DNA from: Lachnospiraceae bacterium
Lineage (GTDB): Bacteria > Bacillota > Clostridia > Lachnospirales > Lachnospiraceae
Direction of reading: 5' to 3'
NCBI GenBank assembly: GCA_910574885.1
Contig: CAJTDD010000001.1
Location: 191,973 to 255,972 of the forward strand
DNA length: 64,000 nucleotides
Below are positions 18,678 to 25,371 of the stretch, one piece after another; within the stretch, counting starts at the first letter, position 1, and every line of letters starts with the position of its first letter. The notes beneath the pieces were generated by a model that saw nothing but the letters and a program-made list of their open reading frames with translations, searched no databases and was not told where the DNA came from. The position numbers and the translations under genes are program-made.

Positions 18678-18706
18678 ATTTTAGGCAGTGGGCCTGGAAT
18701 AAACAA
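18678..18706 (-). promoter_or_regulatory. Promoter of the ABC-2 exporter operon
   Basis: On the minus strand, TTGTTT (plus-strand AAACAA 18701-18706) and TAAAAT (plus-strand ATTTTA 18678-18683) are 17 bp apart. The 188-bp divergent region also holds repeated GGCAGTGG words and the palindrome TCTTG-N5-CAAGA just right of this promoter, possible LytTR operator material. Confidence 0.6.
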
Positions 18707-18788
18707 TAGGGTTTGGGGCAGTGGCAGTTCTTGATGTGCAAGAGGTCGTTTTTCATGTCCAAGATGCACGCGTCCTTAGTCTTTATTG

Positions 18789-18797
18789 TGCTATAAT
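18789..18797 (+). promoter_or_regulatory. Extended -10 promoter of the LytTR/DUF3021 pair
   Basis: TGCTATAAT provides a TGN-TATAAT extended -10. No good -35 is present at the expected distance, which fits a promoter helped by an activator or relying on the TG extension. GGAAGGAGG follows at 18804-18812. Confidence 0.6.
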
Positions 18798-18819
18798 CAT
18801 AAGGGAAGGAGGCATATCT

Positions 18820-19269
18820 ATGAAAGTCGAATGTAAAATTGATCCGGATTACAAAGAGCCGTATGCAGTTCTTTATATCAAGAGAATGACCCACAAGATT
18901 GCAGAAATCATTTCCATGCTTGAGAGGGAGGAGCCGGATGCTCTGACGTTAATTGCCGCAAAAGAAAGGAAAACGTTTTTTCTGAAAGCGGAAGAGATTG
19001 CATTGGTGCGCACGGAAGGCAGGGAAATCATCTGTTATGATAAAATGAAGAACCGATATGTATTAGATAAGCCTTTATATGAATTGGAACAGATACTCGA
19101 CAGCGGTTTCGTAAGGGTTTCAAAATCAGCAATTATCAATATCCGCCAGATCGACCATGTGGAGGCAGGATTTAACGGTACGATGGAGCTGGTGATGAAG
19201 AATGGCGTTACGGATTTTATTTCGAGAAATTACAGGAAATCTTTCAAGGAAAGGCTGGGGCTGAGATGA
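18820..19269 (+). CDS. LytTR-domain transcriptional regulator
   Basis: A 149-residue regulator. The C-terminal LytTR domain reads EEIALVRTEGREIICYD, YELEQILDSGFVRVSKSAIINIRQIDHVEAGFNGTMELVMKNG, ISRNYRKSFKERLGLR. The N-terminal 45 residues form a small domain common in the free-standing LytTR proteins paired with DUF3021. The frame is open upstream to 18721, but ATG 18820 follows a strong GGAAGGAGG and matches family length. It overlaps the downstream membrane gene by 4 bp (ATGA). It probably regulates itself and the divergent exporter. Confidence 0.9.
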   Translation: MKVECKIDPDYKEPYAVLYIKRMTHKIAEIISMLEREEPDALTLIAAKERKTFFLKAEEIALVRTEGREIICYDKMKNRYVLDKPLYELEQILDSGFVRVSKSAIINIRQIDHVEAGFNGTMELVMKNGVTDFISRNYRKSFKERLGLR

Positions 19270-19718
19270 AAAAGATGGTCAGATTGGTGATAAAATATCT
19301 GTTATATGGTATTTCTTTAGGCTGTACGTTTTTCGTGATAATGTGCCTGTCCTTTTATGTGGGGGGCGGGCAGGAGTTTCTGGAGATGATTTTCCGGGAT
19401 TTTGCGAGGCAGTCTCTCGGGGCTATGGCGGTAGGAATTGCATGCGGCGGGACGTCGGTCGTCTATCAATTCGACCGGTTTTCCGGATTTGGGAAAGTGC
19501 TGATACATTTTTGTGTTGGAATGGGGGTTTTTTACCCGGTTGCCGTTTCCTTGGGATGGATTCCATTCTTCCCGGACAGGATTATGGTCACAGTCTTACA
19601 ATTTTTATCTTCCTGCTGTATTTTTATGGTGATTTGGTTCGGGTTCTATCTGTTCAACCGGAATGAAGTCAAACGAATCAACGAAAGGATTAAGGAGCTT
19701 CAACAGGATAAGAGATAA
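19266..19718 (+). CDS. DUF3021 family membrane protein
   Basis: A 150-residue protein with four predicted membrane helices (about residues 10-30, 45-65, 75-95 and 105-130) and a charged C-terminal tail (NRNEVKRINERIKELQQDK). Length, topology and coupling to a LytTR gene are those of DUF3021, a small integral membrane family thought to modulate its LytTR partner. It overlaps the LytTR gene by 4 bp. Hairpins in the repeat region immediately downstream may terminate transcription. Confidence 0.85.
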   Translation: MKKMVRLVIKYLLYGISLGCTFFVIMCLSFYVGGGQEFLEMIFRDFARQSLGAMAVGIACGGTSVVYQFDRFSGFGKVLIHFCVGMGVFYPVAVSLGWIPFFPDRIMVTVLQFLSSCCIFMVIWFGFYLFNRNEVKRINERIKELQQDKR

Positions 19719-19730
19719 ATCAAATGGAAG

Positions 19731-19797
19731 AAAGGCTTTACACCATGACTATATCAGAGAGTAACAATTAAATCACATGAAAAGGTGTAAAGTCTTT
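19731..19797 (+). terminator. Possible long-loop terminator after DUF3021 (repeat copies A and B)
   Basis: AAAGGCTTTACACC (19731-19744) pairs with GGTGTAAAGTCTTT (19784-19797) over 14 positions including one G-U, with a 39-base loop. The right arm is shared with the minus-strand terminator hairpin, so the two structures exclude each other. Confidence 0.4.
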
Positions 19798-19822
19798 ATT
19801 GAGTTATTTAGGACTTTACACC
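19780..19822 (-). terminator. Terminator of the minus-strand 58-residue gene (repeat copy B)
   Basis: Read on the minus strand, GGTGTAAAGTC and GACTTTACACC (plus-strand arms 19784-19794 and 19812-19822) form an 11-bp perfect stem followed by TTTT. It lies 29 bp past the stop of the small gene at 19851-20027. Confidence 0.65.
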
Positions 19823-19850
19823 CTGGTTAGTAGGTTACGATTATGAAGTT

Positions 19851-20027
19851 TTAAAATTCAAGTTCTGAATAATCAATACCAAAACTTTGCAATTTTATTT
19901 TAGCAACTTTGATCTGATATTCAAGCTCTTTATTTTCTCCTGTTTCATATGCCTTGATTCTCATTAAATCAACAAATCTATTTATAGCTACTTCTTTTTG
20001 CTCTTCTAATGTCATATCCGCTGCCAT
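19851..20027 (-). CDS. Small protein of unknown function, 58 residues (unit 1)
   Basis: A short open frame with no internal stop from ATG (plus-strand CAT 20025-20027) to TAA. The ribosome site AGGCGGTG plus AAAGG precedes the start, and a consensus promoter lies further upstream (20072-20100). The product is acidic and probably all-helical: it starts MAADMTLEEQKEVAINRF, has a second helix KELEYQIKVAKIKLQ and ends SELEF. No family is recognised. The second helix resembles that of the other 58-residue protein at 20283 (QEIEFERKLIERKLY). Being bracketed by its own promoter and terminator, which share the same 11-bp motif, argues that it is a real gene. Confidence 0.65.
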   Translation of the reverse strand: MAADMTLEEQKEVAINRFVDLMRIKAYETGENKELEYQIKVAKIKLQSFGIDYSELEF

Positions 20028-20071
20028 CCTTTCACCGCCTTTTATTGAAACAATTATTGATTGTTACATTA

Positions 20072-20100
20072 ATTATAGCGGATTATGTAAATGGTGTAAA
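20072..20100 (-). promoter_or_regulatory. Promoter of the minus-strand small gene, -35 inside the GGCTTTACACC motif
   Basis: Minus-strand TTTACA (plus 20095-20100) and TATAAT (plus 20072-20077) are 17 bp apart. The -35 is embedded in repeat copy C, GGTGTAAAGCC at 20093-20103. Confidence 0.75.
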
Positions 20101-20217
20101 GCCTTTATTGAATTGTCGAGATGTTTTGTTTAAATTGTACCCTTTGTCAAGGACATTTTAAATTTGTGTAGTGCCCAGATCTAAAGTGCTTTGATAATCG
20201 AAGAAAGGCTTTACACC
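20093..20217. repeat. 11-bp inverted repeat flanking the divergent promoter region (copies C and D)
   Basis: GGTGTAAAGCC at 20093-20103 and its exact inverse GGCTTTACACC at 20207-20217 each contain the -35 hexamer of one small gene. Related copies lie at 19734-19744, 19784-19794, 19812-19822, 20479-20489 and 20507-20517. Copies B, C and E continue into the shared sequence TTTATTGARTTRT, and copies A and D are preceded by GAAGAAA. Confidence 0.85.
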
Positions 20218-20238
20218 ACAATCACCGATTGATATAAT
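20210..20238 (+). promoter_or_regulatory. Promoter of the plus-strand small gene, -35 inside the GGCTTTACACC motif
   Basis: TTTACA (20210-20215) and TATAAT (20233-20238) are 17 bp apart. The -35 lies within repeat copy D, mirroring the minus-strand promoter at 20072-20100. Confidence 0.8.
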
Positions 20239-20282
20239 GAAAGTACCAAAGTAAACGGCACTTTAAAAGTGAGGTGAAGGAT

Positions 20283-20459
20283 ATGCCAGGTGAAAAGGAA
20301 CTAAATGTTAATCTCTTTGAAAGGTTAGATTTATTAGACCGATTAGAGAGAGTAGCAAAAAAGGAAAACTGTGAACCGGTTTTACAGGAAATTGAGTTTG
20401 AACGCAAATTAATAGAGCGAAAACTTTATCAGAACCCACCATTAAATAGTGAAAACTAA
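20283..20459 (+). CDS. Small protein of unknown function, 58 residues (unit 2)
   Basis: A 58-codon gene: ATG 20283, preceded by GAGGTGAAGG with GAGGTG at good spacing, to TAA 20457-20459. A GTG at 20274 is in frame but falls inside the ribosome site. The product is charged and helical: LFERLDLLDRLERVAKK, then QEIEFERKLIERKLY, ending NPPLNSEN. It has no signal peptide, membrane helix or recognisable family. It has its own promoter (20210-20238) and terminator (20479-20523). A DNA-binding, antitoxin-like or autoregulatory role is possible but only a guess. Confidence 0.65.
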   Translation: MPGEKELNVNLFERLDLLDRLERVAKKENCEPVLQEIEFERKLIERKLYQNPPLNSEN

Positions 20460-20478
20460 ATAATCAACCGTTTATCAA

Positions 20479-20523
20479 GGTGTAAAGTCTTTATTGAATT
20501 ATCAAGGACTTTGCACCTTTTTT
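20479..20523 (+). terminator. Terminator of the plus-strand small gene (repeat copy E)
   Basis: GGTGTAAAGTC (20479-20489) pairs with GACTTTGCACC (20507-20517) over 11 bp including one G-U, followed by six T. It is the same motif as in the promoter, reused as a hairpin. Confidence 0.8.
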
Positions 20524-20821
20524 ATTTTCAGATTAACCAACGGACAAATCATTTGGCAGGAGAAAATATAAAGAGATATGAGTTGTATTCTCTGTCCAAG
20601 TACTTTATAATATTAACCAAGATCGAAGGTACAGCAGTTGAATGTAGTAAGAAAAGAAGATGCCTATAAAGAAACCTGACTCCGCACATTCTCCGTATGC
20701 GGACCCCGATAATCTTTCATTATTGTAAGATAACTGTAAGAAAGGGCAATACTACGCCTACCAGTAATCTGTTAAAGTAAAACTGACAATAATATCCGAT
20801 TGCAGAAGGGAGAGAAGAGAT
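20524..20821 (+). other. Long leader/regulatory region before the BceAB-like genes
   Basis: This gene-free stretch holds a promoter (20583-20611), a hairpin TCCGCA-N11-TGCGGA (20681-20703), direct repeats TGTAAG at 20724-20729 and 20735-20740 (11-bp phase, as expected for an OmpR-type dimer site), and a possible second -10 TAATCT at 20765-20770 with a poor -35, typical of an activated promoter. A 22-codon open frame starts at 20660, but its coding status is unsupported. Confidence 0.5.
20583..20611 (+). promoter_or_regulatory. Sigma-A-like promoter upstream of bceA
   Basis: TTGTAT (20583-20588) and TATAAT (20606-20611) are separated by 17 bp. Use of this promoter would give a leader of about 200 nt. 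Confidence 0.65.
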
Positions 20822-21592
20822 ATGATGAAAGATTATATCCGGGTATGTGATGTAGAAAAATATTACGGCAATGCCTCGAATGTTACGAAGGCAATCGACC
20901 GCGTCAGTTTTACGGTAGCGCAAGGGGAGTTCGTAGGAGTCATGGGTGCGTCAGGCTCCGGCAAGACGACCCTTCTGAACATGATGTCAACCATTGACCG
21001 CGTGACGGCAGGCCATATCTGGTATGGGGATACGGACATTGCGGAAATGAAAGAAGACGCCCTTGCAAAATTCCGGAAGGAGAATCTGGGGTTTGTATTT
21101 CAGGACTACAATCTTCTGGACACGCTGACCATTGAAGAGAATATCATCCTTGCCATGACACTTCGCAAGGAAGGCAAGAAGGAAATCCGGAAAAAGTGCG
21201 ACGAGATGTTGAATCTTCTGGGCATTGCCGATATCCGCGGACAATTTCCCTATCAGGTATCCGGAGGGCAAAAACAGCGGTGCGCCTGCGCAAGAGCATT
21301 GGTGAACCGCCCGCGCCTGATTCTGGCAGACGAGCCCACAGGCGCCCTGGATTCCAAGTCCGCCCAGACATTGCTTGAGACGTTCACGGACATGAACCAG
21401 AAGATGCAGGCGACCATCCTGATGGTGACCCACGATGCATTTTCCGCCAGCTATTGCAGCCGGATTTTGTTCCTAAAGGACGGACGGATCTTCCATGAGC
21501 TGATGCGCGGCCAAAAGGCCAGGCGGGACTTTTTAAATGAAATACTGGACGTACTTGCCCTGACGGGAGGTGAAGTAAGCGATGCTCGTTAA
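20822..21592 (+). CDS. bceA: BceA-like ABC transporter ATP-binding protein
   Basis: A 256-residue ATPase with Walker A GASGSGKTT, Q-loop VFQDYNLLDTLTIEENI (the DYNLL wording typical of BceA/YxdL), signature VSGGQKQRCACARAL, Walker B LILADEPTGALDSKS and H-loop VTHDA. Two ATG codons are adjacent; the second (20825) is equally possible. The gene overlaps the permease start by 11 bp. Bce-type transporters confer resistance to peptide antibiotics and act as sensors for BceS kinases. No two-component genes are adjacent; the likely partner lies at 13.7-15.5 kb. Confidence 0.92.
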   Translation: MMKDYIRVCDVEKYYGNASNVTKAIDRVSFTVAQGEFVGVMGASGSGKTTLLNMMSTIDRVTAGHIWYGDTDIAEMKEDALAKFRKENLGFVFQDYNLLDTLTIEENIILAMTLRKEGKKEIRKKCDEMLNLLGIADIRGQFPYQVSGGQKQRCACARALVNRPRLILADEPTGALDSKSAQTLLETFTDMNQKMQATILMVTHDAFSASYCSRILFLKDGRIFHELMRGQKARRDFLNEILDVLALTGGEVSDAR

Positions 21593-23657
21593 ACTTGCGT
21601 TCCGGAATGTAAGGCGTTCGGCAAAAGATTATTTCGTATATTTCCTCACCATGACCTTTGTGACGGCGCTGATGTTCGCATTTAACAGTCTGATATTTAC
21701 CGAAGATATTGGGGAGATGTACGATATCGCCGGCGTCATGATTGCATTGGTGGGACTGGCGACGTTCTTTATCGTGCTGATTGTGGCATGGCTGATTAAT
21801 TATATGGTACGGTTCATGCTTGAGAAACGGAGCCAGGAGTTTGGAATCTATCTCCTAATCGGCATGAAGAAGAAGGAAGTGGCCCATCTGTATATCCGTG
21901 AAAACGCTTTTCTGGGAGCCGGGGCGTTCCTGATCGGAATGGCTCTTGGCGTCCTTTTGCAGCAGGTAATTATGGCGATTCTTTACAGTATGATTCGGAT
22001 GAAATACGATATCCATATGGAATTCAACGGCTCTTGTATCCTGATGACCGTAGGGTGTTATGCGGGATGTTACATTCTGGCGCTGTTACGCAGCGGCAGG
22101 AAATTCAGGAAGATGAATATCCGCGACCTGATGGAAGCACAGAAGAAGAACGAAGAGATCAAAGAATCCCATGAGCAGCTAAAAAAATGGCTGTTTCCGG
22201 TTTCCATCCTGTTTCTGGCAGTCTTTGGGGCGTTCATCTTCCTGGGAAGGATTCAAAGCTTCGGCGGCGTCCTGGTCTTCCTCATAGGGGTAGTCCTGGT
22301 CATCTATCTTTTCTACGTCGGCCTTTCCTCCTGGCTGGTCTGCTATGTGCGGGGACAGAAGGACGGGATCTACCGCGGGCAGAATCTTTTTCTGCTTCGG
22401 CAATTCTCGTCAAAGCTCAAGACCATGAGCTTTACCATGGGGACACTGACGGCGCTGTTTACGGTGGCATTCCTTGGATGTACAGTGGCGCTGATGTTCA
22501 GCGATTATCAGAATAAACTCCTGGAGACGAAATTCCCCTTTGACGTGCAGATTTACAGTGATGACGTGGAGGATGATTTTGCCGACGAGATTCAGGTGAT
22601 TGAAGAGTCGGCAGAGATATTGGATATATTTCCTTATCATATCTATGCGGATGTTTCGGGAAAGGGTGCGAATCAGGTAAATGTATGGCTGAGTGCGCAT
22701 CTGAAAGTCTTTGGAGATACGTACCGGAAGAAAGACGGAAGCCCGGATAGTAAGAAAATCGAAAAGGATTCTTCGGACGGCGCTTTTTATTGCAGGTATG
22801 ATACGTATATGAAGCTGTCGGATTATAACCATCTCCGCAGCATGCTTGGGTATCAAGAGGTCCCGCTTAGGGAGGGGGAGTATCTCATCCATATTAAGGA
22901 ACGCATCCGGGATGAGGCAGAGACGATGAAAGATGAGATTACCATAGAAGGGGATGAAGGAGAGCTTGTGTTCGCAGGATATTATACGGAGCCATTTTCC
23001 CAGGACGGGCATAACGGCGGGGATTATGTGATCGTCGTCCCGGATGCCGCTCTTGCGTCCCTTACGCCTTATTATGCGGAGCTTGCTGTGGATATTAAGG
23101 GGGAAGCGCCGGCGGATTTAGGGAAGAAACTGGATAGCCTGACAGGGCCGGAAGACTGGGAAGATGATGAGCTGACCGGAAATCATTGCTGCGGCTCGGA
23201 TACGATTGTTGTGATGGCAGTCACGAATATGGTACGGGATAACCTGATCCCTGAGATGAAGTACACGCTGTCCGCCGTGATTTTCCCATGCTTTTATATC
23301 GGCCTGGTGTTCTTGTGCGTTGCGCTGACCGTCTTATCGGTCCACCAGCTCAGCGATTCTGCAAAATATCGATTCCGTTATTCCGTACTTGGAAAATTAG
23401 GAATGAACAGGAGGGAGATTGGCATGGTTATCTTAAAACAGCTTGTGTGCTACTATCTGTGTCCGGTATTCCTTGCCTGTGCGATTGGCGGAAGTGTTTC
23501 CGTATTCATGAGCGGAAAATTCATCTTTTATACGGGAATCCATTCGGCGGTCATCTATTACTTCGGATTGACATTTCTTTTGTTCTTTGGGGTTTATACG
23601 CTGTATTTTATCACGACCTATGTGAGTTTCCGAAGGAATGTGGACGGAGGTTTCTGA
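21582..23657 (+). CDS. bceB: BceB-like ABC transporter permease (FtsX fold)
   Basis: A 691-residue permease with the BceB layout: an N-terminal FtsX-type membrane group (about residues 17-170, including RSQEFGIYLLIGMKKKEV), helices near 205-250 and 290-310, a large extracellular domain of about 240 residues (about 315-555), and three C-terminal helices with VLSVHQLSDSAKYRFRYSVLGKLGMNRREIG. The start ATG lies inside the end of bceA behind GGAGGTGAAG. The extracellular domain would contact the antimicrobial peptide or its lipid target; sequence alone does not reveal the ligand. Confidence 0.92.
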   Translation: MLVKLAFRNVRRSAKDYFVYFLTMTFVTALMFAFNSLIFTEDIGEMYDIAGVMIALVGLATFFIVLIVAWLINYMVRFMLEKRSQEFGIYLLIGMKKKEVAHLYIRENAFLGAGAFLIGMALGVLLQQVIMAILYSMIRMKYDIHMEFNGSCILMTVGCYAGCYILALLRSGRKFRKMNIRDLMEAQKKNEEIKESHEQLKKWLFPVSILFLAVFGAFIFLGRIQSFGGVLVFLIGVVLVIYLFYVGLSSWLVCYVRGQKDGIYRGQNLFLLRQFSSKLKTMSFTMGTLTALFTVAFLGCTVALMFSDYQNKLLETKFPFDVQIYSDDVEDDFADEIQVIEESAEILDIFPYHIYADVSGKGANQVNVWLSAHLKVFGDTYRKKDGSPDSKKIEKDSSDGAFYCRYDTYMKLSDYNHLRSMLGYQEVPLREGEYLIHIKERIRDEAETMKDEITIEGDEGELVFAGYYTEPFSQDGHNGGDYVIVVPDAALASLTPYYAELAVDIKGEAPADLGKKLDSLTGPEDWEDDELTGNHCCGSDTIVVMAVTNMVRDNLIPEMKYTLSAVIFPCFYIGLVFLCVALTVLSVHQLSDSAKYRFRYSVLGKLGMNRREIGMVILKQLVCYYLCPVFLACAIGGSVSVFMSGKFIFYTGIHSAVIYYFGLTFLLFFGVYTLYFITTYVSFRRNVDGGF

Positions 23658-23723
23658 TGCAGCCATGCGGTTCGTGTCATTTTTTAAGAAATGATTAATT
23701 TTTGAAGAATTATGCATATGGGA

Positions 23724-23753
23724 TTGAAAAAGAAAGGAGGGGAATGGTATAAT
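23724..23753 (+). promoter_or_regulatory. Promoter of the L,D-transpeptidase gene
   Basis: TTGAAA (23724-23729) and TATAAT (23748-23753) are separated by 18 bp. It lies inside the upstream open part of the reading frame, so the true start codon must be downstream of about 23760. Confidence 0.6.
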
Positions 23754-23789
23754 CAGAAAGAAATTGTGACGAGAAGGAAGAGTGGAAAA

Positions 23790-25232
23790 GTGGGCAAGAA
23801 GAGAAGACGGAAGAAAAAGATGACGAATAAGAAAAAGATGATGATAATGGGAATAGCCGGCGGAACTATCCTCGTGATTGCATTGGCTTACATGGGGGCG
23901 GCTATTTTCTTTACTCGCCATTTTTTGATGAATACAGAGATTAACGGAGTTGACTTTTCCGGGAAGAGCTTAGCAGAAGCGGAGGAATACTTTAAAGGGC
24001 AGGTAGGGGAATATACCCTGACCATGAACGACATCAACGGAGGGAAAGAGACCATCAGCAGCAGTGAGATTCTTCTGGCGTATGGCAAGAACACAGAGCT
24101 TGAAGGCGTTTTAGAGGAGCAAAACGCGTTCCTGTGGCCGAAAGCATTTTTTACAGAAAATACTGCGGATATTACCTTCAATCTGTCTTACGACGAAGCG
24201 AAACTTCAGGAAAAGATTAACACGCTGGGTATTATTCAGGCCGGGCAGACCCCGGCACAGAATGCATCCCCCACGTTTGACGGGAATCAGTTTGTTGTTT
24301 CCCCGGAAGCCTATGGAGTTTCTGTGACGCCGGAGTCTTTGCAGGAGAAGGCGTCAACCTTTATCATGCATCTTATGCCGGAGATGAATCTGGCGGATGA
24401 GGGCTGCTATGAGGCTCCCCGTTTTCTCTCTGATTCCGAGGAAGTAAAGCAGGCATGCGATAAAATGAACGGATACTGCCAGGCGAGCATCACCTACAAT
24501 ATGGATGTCCCCGTGGTAATCGACCGGACGGTCATATCGACGTGGCTGTCCGTAGACGGAGACATGAATGTAATTGTGGATGAAAATGCGGTAAGGGCGT
24601 GGCTTGAGCAGTTTGGTGAACGGTATGATACGGTGGGGACGACCCGGACATTCACTACCCCCACGGGGAAGAGCGCCACGGTTTCCGGAGGAACCTATGG
24701 CTGGTCGATCAATGAAGATACGGAATTTCAGACAATCATGAATGCGCTGAATAATCAAGAGGTGATTGCGAAAGAACCAGAATATTATATCAGTGGAGTT
24801 GCGGCGTCACATTCCATGCCGGATTGGGGCAGCACCTACGCGGAGGTGGATTTGAGCGCCCAGCATATGTGGTATGTGGTGAACGGCTCGGTGGCTCTTG
24901 AGACGGATGTAGTGACTGGGGAGCCGATTCCGGAGAAGGTCACGCCAGAGGGCGTGTACAGTATTGTGGAGAAGAAGTTGGACAAGGTGTTGGTCGGGGC
25001 GAAAGACCCGGTGACAGGAGAACCGGAGTATGAGACGCCGGTCAGTTATTGGATGCGGATTACCTGGCAGGGGGTAGGTTTCCATGACGCGACCTGGCAG
25101 AGGAATTTTGGCGGCGCGCTGAACCAGATCAGGGGCATCGGCTCCCATGGCTGCGTGAATATGCCTTTAGATAAGGCGGCGGAGCTGTACAATATGATAG
25201 AGATGGGCACGCCGGTCATTATCCACTATTAA
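23790..25232 (+). CDS. L,D-transpeptidase (YkuD) with PG-binding domains
   Basis: A cell-wall enzyme of about 480 residues. A very basic N-terminus (KKRRRKKK) precedes one membrane anchor (about residues 18-45, MMIMGIAGGTILVIALAYMGAAIFF). Next comes an extracellular region with the peptidoglycan-binding domains usual in such clostridial enzymes, then the C-terminal YkuD domain with the catalytic SHGCVNMP (HxxxSHGC type), ending VIIHY. It would form 3-3 cross-links or attach proteins to peptidoglycan. The frame is open from 23712, but a promoter overlaps that part, so GTG 23790 behind GAGAAGGAAGAG is preferred; ATG 23820 is another option. Confidence 0.88.
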   Translation: MGKKRRRKKKMTNKKKMMIMGIAGGTILVIALAYMGAAIFFTRHFLMNTEINGVDFSGKSLAEAEEYFKGQVGEYTLTMNDINGGKETISSSEILLAYGKNTELEGVLEEQNAFLWPKAFFTENTADITFNLSYDEAKLQEKINTLGIIQAGQTPAQNASPTFDGNQFVVSPEAYGVSVTPESLQEKASTFIMHLMPEMNLADEGCYEAPRFLSDSEEVKQACDKMNGYCQASITYNMDVPVVIDRTVISTWLSVDGDMNVIVDENAVRAWLEQFGERYDTVGTTRTFTTPTGKSATVSGGTYGWSINEDTEFQTIMNALNNQEVIAKEPEYYISGVAASHSMPDWGSTYAEVDLSAQHMWYVVNGSVALETDVVTGEPIPEKVTPEGVYSIVEKKLDKVLVGAKDPVTGEPEYETPVSYWMRITWQGVGFHDATWQRNFGGALNQIRGIGSHGCVNMPLDKAAELYNMIEMGTPVIIHY

Positions 25233-25246
25233 CATGGTTTGAGAGT

Positions 25247-25274
25247 AGGGAGAACCTTAGGGTTCTCCCTTTTT
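25247..25274 (+). terminator. Intrinsic terminator after the L,D-transpeptidase
   Basis: AGGGAGAACC (25247-25256) and GGTTCTCCCT (25261-25270) form a perfect 10-bp stem with a TTAG tetraloop, followed by T residues. Confidence 0.92.
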
Positions 25275-25290
25275 GCTGCCGGATGGATGG

Positions 25291-25319
25291 TTGCACTGTC
25301 AGATAAGGTATGCTATACT
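25291..25319 (+). promoter_or_regulatory. Sigma-A promoter of prfC
   Basis: TTGCAC (25291-25296) and TATACT (25314-25319) are separated by 17 bp; a short leader and TAGGAG precede the prfC ATG. Confidence 0.8.
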
Positions 25320-25371
25320 GTTTACCAGCGCAAAAAGCGGCTATACTATATCTTAGGAGTGTTTCTAAATT

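Noticed and set aside
20676-20710. Group II intron remnant suggested by the words TCCGTATGCGGA
   Set aside because: Only a short hairpin is present; no domain V, no maturase and no intron boundary can be traced.
20660-20728. A 22-codon leader peptide (starts MPIKKPDSAHSPYADPDN) before bceA
   Set aside because: Weak ribosome site, no attenuator codons or terminator/antiterminator pair; kept only as part of the leader description.
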